A DNA stretch of 64,000 nucleotides from Brevibacillus centrosporus (lineage in GTDB: Bacteria > Bacillota > Bacilli > Brevibacillales > Brevibacillaceae): the NCBI RefSeq assembly GCF_003710815.1, contig NZ_RHHP01000051.1:42851-106850 (forward strand). The letters are read 5' to 3'. The notes under the pieces were generated by a model. The model did not search any database and was not told the DNA's origin. It saw only the letters and a list, made by a program, of their open reading frames with translations. The position numbers and the translations under genes are program-made. Shown piece by piece: positions 1 to 8,968 of this stretch. Positions within the stretch are counted from its first letter, which is position 1. The number at the start of each line of letters is the position of its first letter.

Positions 1-491
1 ATCAGGAGCTCCTGAATCAAAAAAAGGATTACGCCCTGTCCTACGCGCAGTCACTGCAAGTCGTGAAGGCCGCTTCCGATAACAACCGCGAGCTGCATTA
101 CTTCTTTGATCTGCATCGCGATACTGCCCCAAGGGATCGAACGACCGTCACGATAAAGGGAAAAACCTATGCGCGCGTCCTGTTTGTCATCGGAAAAAGA
201 AACAAAAGCTTCGAGAAAAATGAGGCGTTTGCTACCGAGTTGCACAAGCTGATGGAAGAGATGTATCCCGAATTATCTAGAGGTGTGATGGAAAAAGGAG
301 CAAAGACAGATCATGGGGAGTATAATCAGTCCATTTCACCGGGAAGCCTGTTAATGGAAATAGGTGGCACGGAAAACACCCTGCAGGAGAGCTACAACAC
401 GGCGGAAGCGCTGGCAGATGTGTTTGCCGCTTACTATCTCAAGGCGGAAAAAGTGGACAAACCGGCTTCGGATGAGCCGGCAAAGAGGTGA
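1..491 (+). CDS. spoIIP: Stage II sporulation protein P, C-terminal part
   Basis: The window opens inside this gene; the frame is open from base 3 to the TGA at 489-491, giving about 162 residues of the C-terminal half. SpoIIP is a membrane-anchored peptidoglycan amidase/endopeptidase that works with SpoIID and SpoIIM to thin septal peptidoglycan during forespore engulfment. The visible part has the family segment FFDLHRDTAPRD followed by GKTYARVLFVIG, a later HGEYNQSISPGSLLMEIGG and NTLQESYNTAEALADVF. The N-terminal membrane anchor lies outside the window. The following gene is yqxA, as in Bacillus subtilis, which supports the call. In Bacillus the gene is read by sigma-E in the mother cell; its promoter is not in view. 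Confidence 0.93.
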   Translation, partial: QELLNQKKDYALSYAQSLQVVKAASDNNRELHYFFDLHRDTAPRDRTTVTIKGKTYARVLFVIGKRNKSFEKNEAFATELHKLMEEMYPELSRGVMEKGAKTDHGEYNQSISPGSLLMEIGGTENTLQESYNTAEALADVFAAYYLKAEKVDKPASDEPAKR

Positions 492-496
492 CGAGC

Positions 497-805
497 GTGA
501 ACGTGACGGTAAAATTGACGGGGCTATTACTGATCCTATTAATCGGAGTCGTATTAGGCTTGCAAACGGCAGAACGCGGCATATCAAAAGTGAGCGGAAC
601 GGTGGAACAGGAGCAGCAAACCTTTTACATCAAAAAAATGGATCAAGGCAAGATGGAAATCGCTGTGATGGGCAAGCAGGTGCAGACGGAGAATCCGGAA
701 AAAGTGGTCAACTACATGAGTAATATGGGGATGACCCTCGGTTCGACAATAAAGAGCGGAGCGCAAACTTTTGTCGATTGGGTAGGGGGACTCTTCGCAC
801 CGTAA
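497..805 (+). CDS. yqxA: YqxA-like small membrane protein (DUF3679 type)
   Basis: About 102 residues with one N-terminal hydrophobic segment (LTGLLLILLIGVVLGLQ, residues ~5-20) and a short extracytoplasmic tail. The GTG at 497 is preferred because AAAGAGGTGA (482-491) lies about 5 bases upstream; a GTG at 488, overlapping the spoIIP stop as GTGA, would sit inside that site. Function is unknown. The assignment rests on size, topology and position directly after spoIIP, where B. subtilis has yqxA. A strong terminator follows, so spoIIP-yqxA is the end of a transcription unit. In B. subtilis lepA comes next, but here about 13.5 kb of other genes intervene. Confidence 0.7.
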   Translation: MNVTVKLTGLLLILLIGVVLGLQTAERGISKVSGTVEQEQQTFYIKKMDQGKMEIAVMGKQVQTENPEKVVNYMSNMGMTLGSTIKSGAQTFVDWVGGLFAP

Positions 806-852
806 CAATTGTTTATGGACAAAAAAACCATAGGCAGAAAGCATGAGAGACG

Positions 853-879
853 AAAGGCCCGAGCCATTGGGCCTTTTTT
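853..879 (+). terminator. Rho-independent terminator after yqxA
   Basis: AAAGGCCC (853-860) pairs with GGGCCTTT (869-876) around an 8-base loop and runs into a T tract. It closes the spoIIP-yqxA unit. The rest of the 806-1117 gap is AT-rich and holds only the promoter of the next operon; no gene was seen in it. Confidence 0.9.
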
Positions 880-1035
880 GTTTTCCCAAATGGCTATGAA
901 AAAAGTGACAAAAGCCATGAATCATAGACGGGGCTTGGGATCAGAAGATGTGAGGCAACTATTTTAACATTCTATTTCGAGTTAAAACAATATTTTATAT
1001 AGTCAGCGAAAATATAATTATTTGAATTTATTGTG

Positions 1036-1064
1036 TTGCCAAAAAATTGTACTAATGGCATAAT
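1036..1064 (+). promoter_or_regulatory. Sigma-A-type promoter of the peptide importer operon
   Basis: TTGCCA (1036-1041) and CATAAT (1059-1064) are separated by exactly 17 bases in an AT-rich stretch, about 50 bases upstream of the GTG start of the first ATPase gene. No operator is obvious, although CodY-type control, common for peptide importers in this group, cannot be excluded by eye. Confidence 0.7.
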
Positions 1065-1117
1065 ATCTATTGATAGAACTATTTCTATTGAATATATCGG
1101 TAAGAGAGGTGCGCCCC

Positions 1118-2086
1118 GTGTCACACCCTGTCCTTCAAATCGAAAACTTGCAGACGCACTTTTTTACAGATCGCGGCCAGATTCCTGCCGTAGACGGAGT
1201 CACCATTACCGTAAACAAAGGTGAAGTTGTCGGTATCGTCGGTGAGTCCGGCTGTGGAAAAAGTGTAACCTCCCTTTCCGTAATGAAGCTGGTTCCGAAT
1301 CCTCCAGGGAAAATTGTCGGCGGTTCGATCCGCTTTAAAGGAGAAGACCTGGTAGCGGCAGATGAAAAGAGGATGCGTGAAATACGCGGAAATGAAATTG
1401 CTATGATCTTTCAGGAACCGATGACATCGCTCAATCCCGTGTTTACGATTGGCGATCAGATCGGGGAAGCTGTTCGTTTACATACGAAGGCGAGTAAAAA
1501 GGAATCCAAGCAGCGTGCGATCGAAATGCTGAAAAAAGTAGGCATTCCACGAGCGGAAGCGATCGTAGATGAGTACCCGCACCAGCTGTCTGGAGGGATG
1601 CGGCAGCGCGTCATGATCGCGATGGCGATGGCCTGTGATCCCGAGCTGTTAATTGCGGACGAGCCGACAACTGCGTTAGATGTAACGATCCAGGCGCAGA
1701 TTCTGGACTTGATGCGCCAGTGCAATCGAGAGTCGGATACGGCTATTTTGCTCATTACACACGATCTGGGTGTCGTAGCGGAAATGTGTCATCGAGTCGT
1801 AGTCATGTATGCCGGAAATGTGATTGAAGAAGGAGACGTGCGGACGATCCTGAAAAATCCGCAGCATCCATACACGGTTGGCCTGCTGCAATCATTGCCC
1901 AAGCTGGACCAATCCCAAGAGCGTTTATATTCCATTCCAGGGAACGTGCCTATCCCGGGATCACTCACGGTTGGGTGCCGTTTTGCCCCGCGCTGTGACA
2001 AGGTGACAGATCGCTGTCGCCAGGAGATGCCCGAGCTAAAAGCAGTAGGCGAAAATCATCGCTCGCGCTGCTGGATAGCCGAATAA
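1118..2086 (+). CDS. dppD: Dipeptide/oligopeptide ABC transporter ATPase (DppD/OppD-like)
   Basis: 322-residue cytoplasmic ATPase that powers peptide import. It has Walker A GESGCGKS (residues ~42-49), Q-loop FQEPMTSLNP, signature LSGGMRQR, Walker B LLIADEPTTALD and H-loop ITHDLG. The C-terminal oligopeptide/dipeptide extension has the usual spaced cysteines (GCRFAPRCDK...DRC...SRCW). The GTG at 1118 is chosen because AGAGAGGT lies 7 bases upstream and the family N-terminus begins here; an upstream in-frame TTG at 1070 has no ribosome site. It is the first gene of a five-gene unit in the order ATPase-ATPase-binding protein-permease-permease, which differs from the usual opp order. Substrate (di- versus oligopeptide) cannot be settled from sequence. 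Confidence 0.93.
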   Translation: MSHPVLQIENLQTHFFTDRGQIPAVDGVTITVNKGEVVGIVGESGCGKSVTSLSVMKLVPNPPGKIVGGSIRFKGEDLVAADEKRMREIRGNEIAMIFQEPMTSLNPVFTIGDQIGEAVRLHTKASKKESKQRAIEMLKKVGIPRAEAIVDEYPHQLSGGMRQRVMIAMAMACDPELLIADEPTTALDVTIQAQILDLMRQCNRESDTAILLITHDLGVVAEMCHRVVVMYAGNVIEEGDVRTILKNPQHPYTVGLLQSLPKLDQSQERLYSIPGNVPIPGSLTVGCRFAPRCDKVTDRCRQEMPELKAVGENHRSRCWIAE

Positions 2087-2104
2087 CCCGAAAGGAGCAT
2101 GCAG

Positions 2105-3076
2105 GTGACTGAAGAACTGCTCGTCGTTAAAAACTTGAAAAAATACTATCCGATCACAGGCGGTGTCCTCGGAGGGGAAATCGGAGTCGTAAAAGCCGTA
2201 GACGATGTCTCGTTTACCGTGAAACGTGGAGAAACATTGGGATTGGTTGGAGAAAGTGGATGCGGCAAATCGACGACAGGACGTTCGCTGCTTCGCTTGA
2301 TCGAGCCGACAGCAGGAGAGGTTTATTTTGATGGCGTAAATGTATCCGCTCTCTCGATAGAAGAAATGCGGAAGATGCGCAGAGACATGCAGATTGTCTT
2401 CCAAGATCCATTTGCTTCTCTAAACCCACGTCACAATATTGAGAAGATTCTGGAAGAACCGTTGATTGTTCATGGCATGGGTTCATCTGCTGAGCGCAAA
2501 AAACGCGTGCAGGAGATGCTGGAGGTCGTGGGACTGAGCAGCTATCACGCCAGGCGCTATCCACACCAATTCAGTGGCGGCCAGCGTCAACGGATCGGGA
2601 TCGCACGCGCGCTGATGCTCAATCCCAAGCTGATTGTGGCGGACGAGCCTGTATCAGCGCTGGATGTATCGATTCAATCCCAAGTGCTGAATCTGATGCA
2701 GGACCTGCAGCGCGATCTCGGCTTGACCTATTTGTTTATTGCTCACGATCTGAGTGTGGTCCGCCACATCAGTGACCGGGTAGGGGTCATGTACCTCGGC
2801 CGAATCGTCGAGCTGACGAGCAGTGCACAGCTGTACAGCAATCCCCTGCACCCGTATACCAAAGCCTTGCTTTCGGCAGTTCCCACGCCTGACCCAGACG
2901 CTGCACGCGAACGAGTCATACTCCAAGGCGATGTGCCAAGTCCAGCGAATCCGCCAAGTGGCTGTACGTTCCATACGCGTTGCCCTCATGTGACAGATGA
3001 ATGCCGCACGACTCGACCACTCTTCCAGGATGTGGGAGACGGACATTTTGTGGCTTGCCATCTATACAAGTCTTAA
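2105..3076 (+). CDS. dppF: Dipeptide/oligopeptide ABC transporter ATPase (DppF/OppF-like)
   Basis: 323-residue second ATPase of the importer; it forms the heterodimeric motor with the preceding gene. Walker A GESGCGKST, Q-loop FQDPFASLNPR, signature FSGGQRQRIGIARAL, Walker B LIVADEPVSALD and H-loop IAHDLS are all present, plus the C-terminal cysteine-containing extension (CTFHTRCPH...DEC). The GTG at 2105 is preferred over the ATG at 2099: AAAGGAG (2091-2097) lies 7 bases from the GTG but only 1 base from the ATG. The gene starts 18 bases after dppD ends, so the two are cotranscribed. Confidence 0.93.
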   Translation: MTEELLVVKNLKKYYPITGGVLGGEIGVVKAVDDVSFTVKRGETLGLVGESGCGKSTTGRSLLRLIEPTAGEVYFDGVNVSALSIEEMRKMRRDMQIVFQDPFASLNPRHNIEKILEEPLIVHGMGSSAERKKRVQEMLEVVGLSSYHARRYPHQFSGGQRQRIGIARALMLNPKLIVADEPVSALDVSIQSQVLNLMQDLQRDLGLTYLFIAHDLSVVRHISDRVGVMYLGRIVELTSSAQLYSNPLHPYTKALLSAVPTPDPDAARERVILQGDVPSPANPPSGCTFHTRCPHVTDECRTTRPLFQDVGDGHFVACHLYKS

Positions 3077-3178
3077 TTGGGGAAGGATCCTCATCAAAGG
3101 GGGGATGCGAAGCAAAGCCATGCCAATCGATTCTCTACCAACTGTAAAATCTGAAATTCTAGAAGAGGGGGATTATTC

Positions 3179-4849
3179 ATGAAGAAGAGAGTGCTCTCGA
3201 CTGCCATGACCGGCATGCTTGCATTTGCTATGCTGCTTGCGGGTTGCAGCGGAACTCAAACGGCACAAAAACCGGCAGAGCAGCCAAAGACAGAAGCGCC
3301 GGCAACAACACCTGCTGCTGAACCTGCGAAAAGCAGCGGACCGAAACAGCTGATCGTAGGTCGCGGTGGCGATACGGTAGGTTTGGACCCCATCGCACAA
3401 ACAGACGGGGAGTCTTTCAAAGTAACAGAAAACGTATTTGACACGCTGGTAGGTTACGAGGAAGAGAGCACAGCTGTCGTTCCTTCTCTGGCGGAGAAAT
3501 GGGAAATCACTCCTGATGGTTTGACCTACACCTTCCACCTGCGCTCTGGTGTAAAATTCCACGACGGCACTGATTTCAATGCGGAAGCCGTGAAATGGAA
3601 CTTCGAGCGCTGGATGGACAAGAGTCATCCACAACACAACAAAGAAGGCTTTGAATATTACAACGACATGTTCGGTGGTTACAAAGGGGATGAGACCCAT
3701 GTAATCAAGTCCGTGGAAGCCGTTGACCCACAAACGGTGAAGTTCACACTGAACCGTCCTTTGGCTCCATTCATTCAAAACTTGGGCATGTCATGCTTTG
3801 CGATCGCTTCTCCAAAAGCGGTACAAGACATGGGACCTGAGAAGTTCAACGAAAATCCAGTAGGTACAGGTCCATTCGTTTTCAAAGAGTGGAAGCGTAA
3901 CGACACAATCACACTGGAAAAGAACCCGAACTACTGGAATGCAGGCTTCCCGAAATTGGATAAGCTCGTATTCAAAGTCATTCCTGAGAACACAGCTCGC
4001 CTGACTGCATTGACTTCGGGTGAGATCGACATGATGGATGGTCTGAACCCTGATGACGCTCAAGCAGTGAAAGACAATGCAGAGCTGCAGCTGATTCTTC
4101 GTCCTTCTATGAACATTGGCTTCGTAGGTTTCAACGTGGAGAAAAAACCACTGGATAACCCAAAAGTTCGTGAAGCCATTGCCTATGCGATCAACAAACC
4201 AGCTATCATCGAAGCATTCTTTGCAGGATTGGGAGAACCAGCTACCAACCCAATGCCACCTTCCATTTGGGGACACAATGGCAACATCAAAGACCGCGAA
4301 TTCAATTTGGACAAAGCAAAACAATTGCTGTCCGAAGCTGGCTTCTCGAACGGCTTCAAAATTAAGTTCTGGGCAATGCCAGTTGCTCGTCCGTACATGC
4401 CAGATGGCGTGAAAATCGCAGAAGCAATCCAGCAAGACCTGAAAAAAATCGGTGTAGAAGCAGAAATCGTAACGATGGAATGGGCAACGTACCTGGAAAA
4501 AACAAAATTGGGCGAACAAGAAATGTTCATGCTCGGTTGGACTGGCGACAACGGAGACCCAGACAATTTCCTGGCTACCTTGCTTGACAAGAACAACATT
4601 GGCGGTAACAACCGTACACGTTGGGCAAATGAAGACGCGCACAAATTGCTGATGCAAGCGCAATCTGCTACGACGAAGGAAGAGCGTGAAAAGCTGTACA
4701 TGCAAGCGCAAGAGATCATCTTCAAGGATGTGCCTATGGTTCCACTGGCTCACTCCACTCCTGCCCTGGCAGCAAAAGCAAACATCATCAACTACAAGCC
4801 GCATCCAAAAGGATCCGAGAGCTTGGAGAAGGTTGATTTCAAAGAGTAA
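3179..4849 (+). CDS. dppA: Peptide-binding lipoprotein of ABC transporter (DppA/OppA-like)
   Basis: 556-residue solute-binding protein of the SBP_bac_5 family that captures peptides outside the cell and delivers them to the permease. It has a lipoprotein signal, with the lipobox LLAGC and modified Cys23, followed by a Pro/Ala/Lys/Glu-rich linker to about residue 58. The mature domain carries family signatures such as EKWEITPDGLTYTFHLRSGVKFHDGT, NPVGTGPFVFKEW and PKVREAIAYAINK. The ATG follows AGAAGAGGGGG with good spacing. A hairpin with a T-rich tail follows the stop codon; it would let the binding protein be made in excess over the permeases. Confidence 0.94.
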   Translation: MKKRVLSTAMTGMLAFAMLLAGCSGTQTAQKPAEQPKTEAPATTPAAEPAKSSGPKQLIVGRGGDTVGLDPIAQTDGESFKVTENVFDTLVGYEEESTAVVPSLAEKWEITPDGLTYTFHLRSGVKFHDGTDFNAEAVKWNFERWMDKSHPQHNKEGFEYYNDMFGGYKGDETHVIKSVEAVDPQTVKFTLNRPLAPFIQNLGMSCFAIASPKAVQDMGPEKFNENPVGTGPFVFKEWKRNDTITLEKNPNYWNAGFPKLDKLVFKVIPENTARLTALTSGEIDMMDGLNPDDAQAVKDNAELQLILRPSMNIGFVGFNVEKKPLDNPKVREAIAYAINKPAIIEAFFAGLGEPATNPMPPSIWGHNGNIKDREFNLDKAKQLLSEAGFSNGFKIKFWAMPVARPYMPDGVKIAEAIQQDLKKIGVEAEIVTMEWATYLEKTKLGEQEMFMLGWTGDNGDPDNFLATLLDKNNIGGNNRTRWANEDAHKLLMQAQSATTKEEREKLYMQAQEIIFKDVPMVPLAHSTPALAAKANIINYKPHPKGSESLEKVDFKE

Positions 4850-4875
4850 GCTCATGCTGTGATTCATGAATAGGC

Positions 4876-4922
4876 GGAAGGGTAAGAGGAGTTATCCCTC
4901 TTCTTGCCCTTTCCTTATTTTT
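4876..4922 (+). terminator. Intra-operon attenuator hairpin between dppA and dppB
   Basis: GGAAGGGTAAGAGG (4876-4889) pairs with CCCTCTTCTTGCCCTTTCC (4896-4914) with small bulges and is followed by TTATTTTTC. It lies between the binding-protein gene and the permease genes of one operon, so partial termination is expected, not a full stop. Confidence 0.65.
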
Positions 4923-5012
4923 CTGCACTTATCCTTGCCATATTGGCAAGAAAGACTGCGCCTGCTTCCATTCAGAGGCAAAGTCAAGTTTTCTATTAAG
5001 GAAAGCGAGGAG

Positions 5013-6023
5013 ATGGCATTGCTATCCTACAGCATCCGAAGAATTCTCATGCTCATCCCCGTTCTACTGGGCATGTCGATCGTCGTTTTTTCTATTATTC
5101 GTGCCATCCCAGGTGATCCGGCTCTCACTATTTTGGGGGAGAAAGCAAGTCCAAAAGCGATCGAAGATTTACGAGAAGTACTTGGCTTGAACAATCCTTG
5201 GTACATTCAGTACTTTGATTATCTCAAACAGATTTTGACGGGTGATCTCGGAGTTTCCTTGCACTCCGGCGCGAGTATTACGCAAGAAATCATGCCTTAT
5301 TTAGCAGCAACGACCGAATTGACTATCGTCAGTATGCTGTTCGCTGTAATCATCGGTGTGAATGCAGGTATTTTATCTGCGTGGAAGCAAAACTCCTGGT
5401 TTGACTACTGTGCGATGTTGATCGCCTTGATTGGTGTCTCCATGCCAATTTTCTGGTTGGGTTTGATGGAGCAGTGGTTCTTTGCGCAAGAGCTGAAGTG
5501 GCTGCCATCCGTTGGTCGTGACAATTCGCGTAATCCCGTGGAGGCCATTACGCAGTTCTATATACTGGATACGATTCTAGCTGGACAATGGGATCAGCTG
5601 TGGGAAGTAATCAAGCATCTTATTTTGCCGGGAGTGGCTCTCGGAACGATTCCAATGGCGATTATCGCTCGCATCACACGCTCCAGTATGCTGGAGGTCA
5701 TGCGTGCGGACTACGTGAGAACGGCGCGAGCAAAAGGACTGGCTCAATTTTGGGTTGTCTACAAGCACGCTTTGAAAAACGCGATGATTCCGGTGCTGAC
5801 CGTAATCGGCTTGCAAACGGGCTTGCTGCTGGGGGGAGCTGTTTTGACCGAGACGATTTTCGGATGGCCTGGGGTAGGGCGATACATTTTTACCGCCATT
5901 GGGAACCGCGATTATCCGGTCATCCAGTCAGGGATTTTGGTGATCGCTACTATCTTCGTGCTGATCAACTTGCTGGTCGACCTCCTGTACGCCTATATCG
6001 ATCCACGTATTAAATATCGCTAA
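5013..6023 (+). CDS. dppB: Peptide ABC transporter permease (DppB/OppB-like)
   Basis: 336-residue integral membrane permease with about six transmembrane segments. It begins with the typical LLSYSIRRILMLIPVLLGMSI first helix and carries the cytoplasmic coupling motif around RADYVRTARAKGL, with the family C-terminus LLVDLLYAYIDPRIKYR. The ATG at 5013 fits the family N-terminus; AGGAG touches it directly and AAGGA (4998-5002) lies 10 bases upstream. A TTG at 5019 is 6 bases from AGGAG and is a possible alternative. The reading frame extends upstream to 4866, but that part runs through the attenuator hairpin and is not protein-like. Confidence 0.92.
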   Translation: MALLSYSIRRILMLIPVLLGMSIVVFSIIRAIPGDPALTILGEKASPKAIEDLREVLGLNNPWYIQYFDYLKQILTGDLGVSLHSGASITQEIMPYLAATTELTIVSMLFAVIIGVNAGILSAWKQNSWFDYCAMLIALIGVSMPIFWLGLMEQWFFAQELKWLPSVGRDNSRNPVEAITQFYILDTILAGQWDQLWEVIKHLILPGVALGTIPMAIIARITRSSMLEVMRADYVRTARAKGLAQFWVVYKHALKNAMIPVLTVIGLQTGLLLGGAVLTETIFGWPGVGRYIFTAIGNRDYPVIQSGILVIATIFVLINLLVDLLYAYIDPRIKYR

Positions 6024-6036
6024 GGAGGCAGGAGAT

Positions 6037-6930
6037 ATGGCAGATACACAAGTGCAAACAGTGCCTTTGCAAGTAAAGGACGAACAAATTATCTCACCAT
6101 GGCGAGAAGCATGGAGAGCCTTGCGTAAAAACAAGCTAGCGATGGCAGGACTGGGTATCATTCTCTTCTTCGTCGTCGTAGCGGTCTTTGCGCCAATCAT
6201 CGCGCCGTATCCGTACGACGAAGGTGAGCTTGTCATGAAAAACAAGCCACCATCCGAAGAGCATTGGTTTGGAACGGATTATAACGGTCGGGATGTATTC
6301 AGTCGCGTCGTGTACGGTGCTCGCATTTCGTTGTGGGTAGGTACGTTCTCCGTTATCGGTTCGGTAGTAGCAGGGACGGTGCTCGGACTTCTTGCAGGTT
6401 ATTATGGGAAATGGATTGACACGCTTATTTCTCGTATTTTTGACATCATGCTGGCATTCCCTAGCATTCTGCTGGCGATTGCGATCGTAGCGATTTTGGG
6501 TCCATCCCTGCAAAACGCCTTGCTCGCCATCGCGATTATCAACATTCCGACGTTTGGTCGTCTCGTACGCTCGCGGGTTCTGAGCTTGAAAGAAGAAGAG
6601 TTTGTGATGGCGGCTCGTGCCATTGGGATGAAGGATTCGCGCATTTTGATGCAGCATATCTTGCCGAACAGCCTGGCTCCCATCATTGTAACGGGGACGA
6701 TGGGCATTGCCACAGCGATTATTGAGGCGGCAGCCTTGGGTTTCCTCGGTTTGGGTGCGCAGCCGCCCGAGCCGGAGTGGGGAAAAATGCTTTCCGATTC
6801 GCGGCAATACATTCAAAAGGCACCTTGGACGGTCATCTTCCCGGGATTGTCGATCATGCTGACGGTATTGGGCTTTAACCTCATTGGGGACGGTTTGCGC
6901 GATGCGCTTGACCCTCGTATGAAAAACTAA
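6037..6930 (+). CDS. dppC: Peptide ABC transporter permease (DppC/OppC-like)
   Basis: 297-residue second permease with an N-terminal cytoplasmic arm (SPWREAWRALRKNKLAMAGL) typical of the OppC N-terminal domain, then about six membrane helices. The coupling motif EEFVMAARAIGMKDSRI and C-terminal GDGLRDALDPRMKN match the family. AAGGAGG (6022-6028) is 8 bases before the ATG. The gene ends the importer operon and is followed by a terminator. With DppB it forms the channel energised by the two upstream ATPases. Confidence 0.93.
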   Translation: MADTQVQTVPLQVKDEQIISPWREAWRALRKNKLAMAGLGIILFFVVVAVFAPIIAPYPYDEGELVMKNKPPSEEHWFGTDYNGRDVFSRVVYGARISLWVGTFSVIGSVVAGTVLGLLAGYYGKWIDTLISRIFDIMLAFPSILLAIAIVAILGPSLQNALLAIAIINIPTFGRLVRSRVLSLKEEEFVMAARAIGMKDSRILMQHILPNSLAPIIVTGTMGIATAIIEAAALGFLGLGAQPPEPEWGKMLSDSRQYIQKAPWTVIFPGLSIMLTVLGFNLIGDGLRDALDPRMKN

Positions 6931-6946
6931 ACATGTGGGCTCGTGT

Positions 6947-6973
6947 GGGAGGGAGGTTCTTACCCTCCCTTTT
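6947..6973 (+). terminator. Terminator of the dpp operon
   Basis: GGGAGGG (6947-6953) pairs with CCCTCCC (6963-6969), followed by TTTT. The stop codon of the convergent hydrolase gene sits immediately downstream at 6975-6977. The minus-strand reading lacks a T tract, so it appears to act in one direction only. Confidence 0.8.
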
Positions 6974-6974
6974 C

Positions 6975-7736
6975 CTATGTGGAGAACTCCCGGCACAGAC
7001 GATTCAATTCGGGTGCAGCCTTGGTAACCACTTGATGGGCGACTCCCGGGATCATGACCATTTTAGAATTCCGTATGCCTTCACTAAGCAGCTGCCCATA
7101 GGGGTGAATGCTTCGATCTTCTGCCCCGTACACGAGAAGGGTGGGCAAAGTAATCTCGGGAAGTCTTTGGGTACAGTTGTAGGAATGACCTGCCTTGTAG
7201 AGGTGACTCAAGGTGGTAGAGTCGGTCAGAGAGGCGTGCTTGATCCATCTCTCTTGCAGCTGTGGGTCATCGATATGAGATGACGTAATGCTTTGTGCCA
7301 AGAGGGGTACTCCGTGAATGCCTGCCATGGCTTGCGCGAGGTAAAAACGACTGTGCAAATAAAGATCATTTACTTCAGAAAAGGCGCTGACCAAGATCAG
7401 TCCACTCACCTGCTCGGGAAAGCAAAGAGCGTATTCGAGAGCGATCGAGGCTCCCTGTGAGTAGCCGAGCAAGTAAGGCTTCTCCAAACCTAGCGTTTGT
7501 ATGAGCTCATGCAGGCACACGGTGAGATCATGAATAGAGAACGGTTCAGGGAGCGGGCTGCTATGTCCATGACCAGGTAAATCGGGTACGAACAGCTGGA
7601 ACGTATCGGCGAGAGGGTGCTGAGAGACAAAATTGATAGAGCCAATGCAGGGCGCATGAATGCAGAGGAGTGGAGTGCCTTGTCCGACAATGGTGCATGC
7701 CAGGGTTCCGTTTGGTAGAGTAATTGTGTGTTCCAT
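6975..7736 (-). CDS. Alpha/beta-fold hydrolase
   Basis: 253-residue soluble hydrolase of the alpha/beta superfamily. Visible elements are the oxyanion region near TPLLCIHAP, the strand/turn LFVPDLPGHGHSS, the nucleophile elbow GYSQG, the acid in LLVYGAEDRSIHP and the catalytic histidine in IPGVAHQV. Substrate is unknown; it could be an esterase, a lactonase or a peptidase-like enzyme. The ATG at 7736 has GAGGTGA 8 bases upstream; an in-frame GTG at 7748 overlaps that site. It is transcribed toward the dpp operon and divergently from the M24 peptidase gene. Confidence 0.85.
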   Translation of the reverse strand: MEHTITLPNGTLACTIVGQGTPLLCIHAPCIGSINFVSQHPLADTFQLFVPDLPGHGHSSPLPEPFSIHDLTVCLHELIQTLGLEKPYLLGYSQGASIALEYALCFPEQVSGLILVSAFSEVNDLYLHSRFYLAQAMAGIHGVPLLAQSITSSHIDDPQLQERWIKHASLTDSTTLSHLYKAGHSYNCTQRLPEITLPTLLVYGAEDRSIHPYGQLLSEGIRNSKMVMIPGVAHQVVTKAAPELNRLCREFST

Positions 7737-7858
7737 AGCAATATTCACCTCAGCTATAACTTGGTTTTGAAAAGGTTTTTTTCTCGGATAAGCTTCTTTT
7801 TTACAGAGGGAAATGGTATTCTCGCAATAGAATAAATGGAGAAAGCTAGGTGACGAAA

Positions 7859-8950
7859 ATGTTCCAAGAACGCATCCAAAAGCTGCACGATTTTCTTAGC
7901 GAACAAGAACTTGACGCGGTGTTGATCACCTCTCCCAAACATGTTTATTATTTGACAGGCTTTTTCACCGATCCCCATGAACGTTTTCTGGGTCTGATTA
8001 TTCCGGCGGAGGGAGAACCATCTCTGATCGTGCCTGCGCTGGATCGTGAAGCCGCAGCATCCGCTTCGAGCGTACAAAATATTTTCACCCACACTGATAT
8101 TCAAAATCCATATGAAGTCTTAAAGCAAACGCTTCCTGCTGGCTTGAAGCAGCTGGGCATTGAAAAAAGCCATATGACAGTCGAGCGCTATGAGGCAATG
8201 GGCGAAGTGGTTGGCGCTTCCCGTTATGTCGATGTAGAAGGGCCTCTGCGTGAAATGCGTCTGATCAAATCCCCTGACGAGGTGGATCGTATGAAGCATG
8301 CGATCCAGCTGGTGGAGGACTCCTTGCGCGAGACCTTGAAAAAAGTGAAGCCTGGTGTAACCGAAACGGAACTGGTGGCTGAGCTGGAGTTTCAAATGAA
8401 GCGCTTGGGTGCTGACGGCCCGTCCTTTACGTCGATGGTATTGGCTGGAGAAAAGTCTGCGCTGCCGCATGGAAAACCAGGCTCTCGCCAAGTGCAAGAA
8501 GGCGAAGTACTCTTGTTTGATATCGGTGTGGAAGCAAACGGCTATGTCTCTGATATCACGCGCACATTTGCGGTCGGAGAAATCAGTGAGCAATTGCGTG
8601 AAATTTACGAAACCGTTCTGGCTGCGAATGAAGCAGCGATCGCACAGGTTCGTCCCGGCGTGACCTTTGCTCACCTCGACCAAACAGCACGCGATGTGAT
8701 CGCAGCGAAAGGCTTCGGCGAATACTTCATGCATCGTTTGGGCCATGGACTCGGCATGGACGTACATGAGTATCCATCTGTACACGGACAAAATCAGGAG
8801 ACGTTGCGCCCAGGTATGGTGTTTACCATCGAACCGGGAATTTATGTTCCAGGCGTAGGCGGCGTGCGGATTGAAGACAACGTACTCGTAACAGAGACAG
8901 GCGTTGAAGTCATGACACAATTCCCGAAACAACTGACTGTTATCGGATAA
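7859..8950 (+). CDS. M24-family metallopeptidase, probable Xaa-Pro dipeptidase
   Basis: 363-residue cytoplasmic aminopeptidase P/prolidase-type enzyme. The N-terminal creatinase-like domain (roughly 1-125) contains LDAVLITSPKHVYYLTGF. The C-terminal pita-bread domain carries the metal ligands: Asp in FDIGVEANGYVSDITRTF, His in HRLGHGLGMDVHEYP, Glu in FTIEPGIY and Glu in GVRIEDNVLV. It probably cleaves X-Pro bonds in peptides, which fits its place downstream of a peptide importer. The ATG at 7859 is 5 bases after AGGTGA; a GTG at 7850 is an alternative. No clear terminator follows; the next feature is a cobalamin riboswitch. Confidence 0.9.
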   Translation: MFQERIQKLHDFLSEQELDAVLITSPKHVYYLTGFFTDPHERFLGLIIPAEGEPSLIVPALDREAAASASSVQNIFTHTDIQNPYEVLKQTLPAGLKQLGIEKSHMTVERYEAMGEVVGASRYVDVEGPLREMRLIKSPDEVDRMKHAIQLVEDSLRETLKKVKPGVTETELVAELEFQMKRLGADGPSFTSMVLAGEKSALPHGKPGSRQVQEGEVLLFDIGVEANGYVSDITRTFAVGEISEQLREIYETVLAANEAAIAQVRPGVTFAHLDQTARDVIAAKGFGEYFMHRLGHGLGMDVHEYPSVHGQNQETLRPGMVFTIEPGIYVPGVGGVRIEDNVLVTETGVEVMTQFPKQLTVIG

Positions 8951-8968
8951 AAGCAAGCCATAATTGAA

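Noticed and set aside
4866..5012. N-terminal extension of the DppB permease frame
   Set aside because: The extension runs through the attenuator hairpin and does not match the family N-terminus; the start at 5013 fits.
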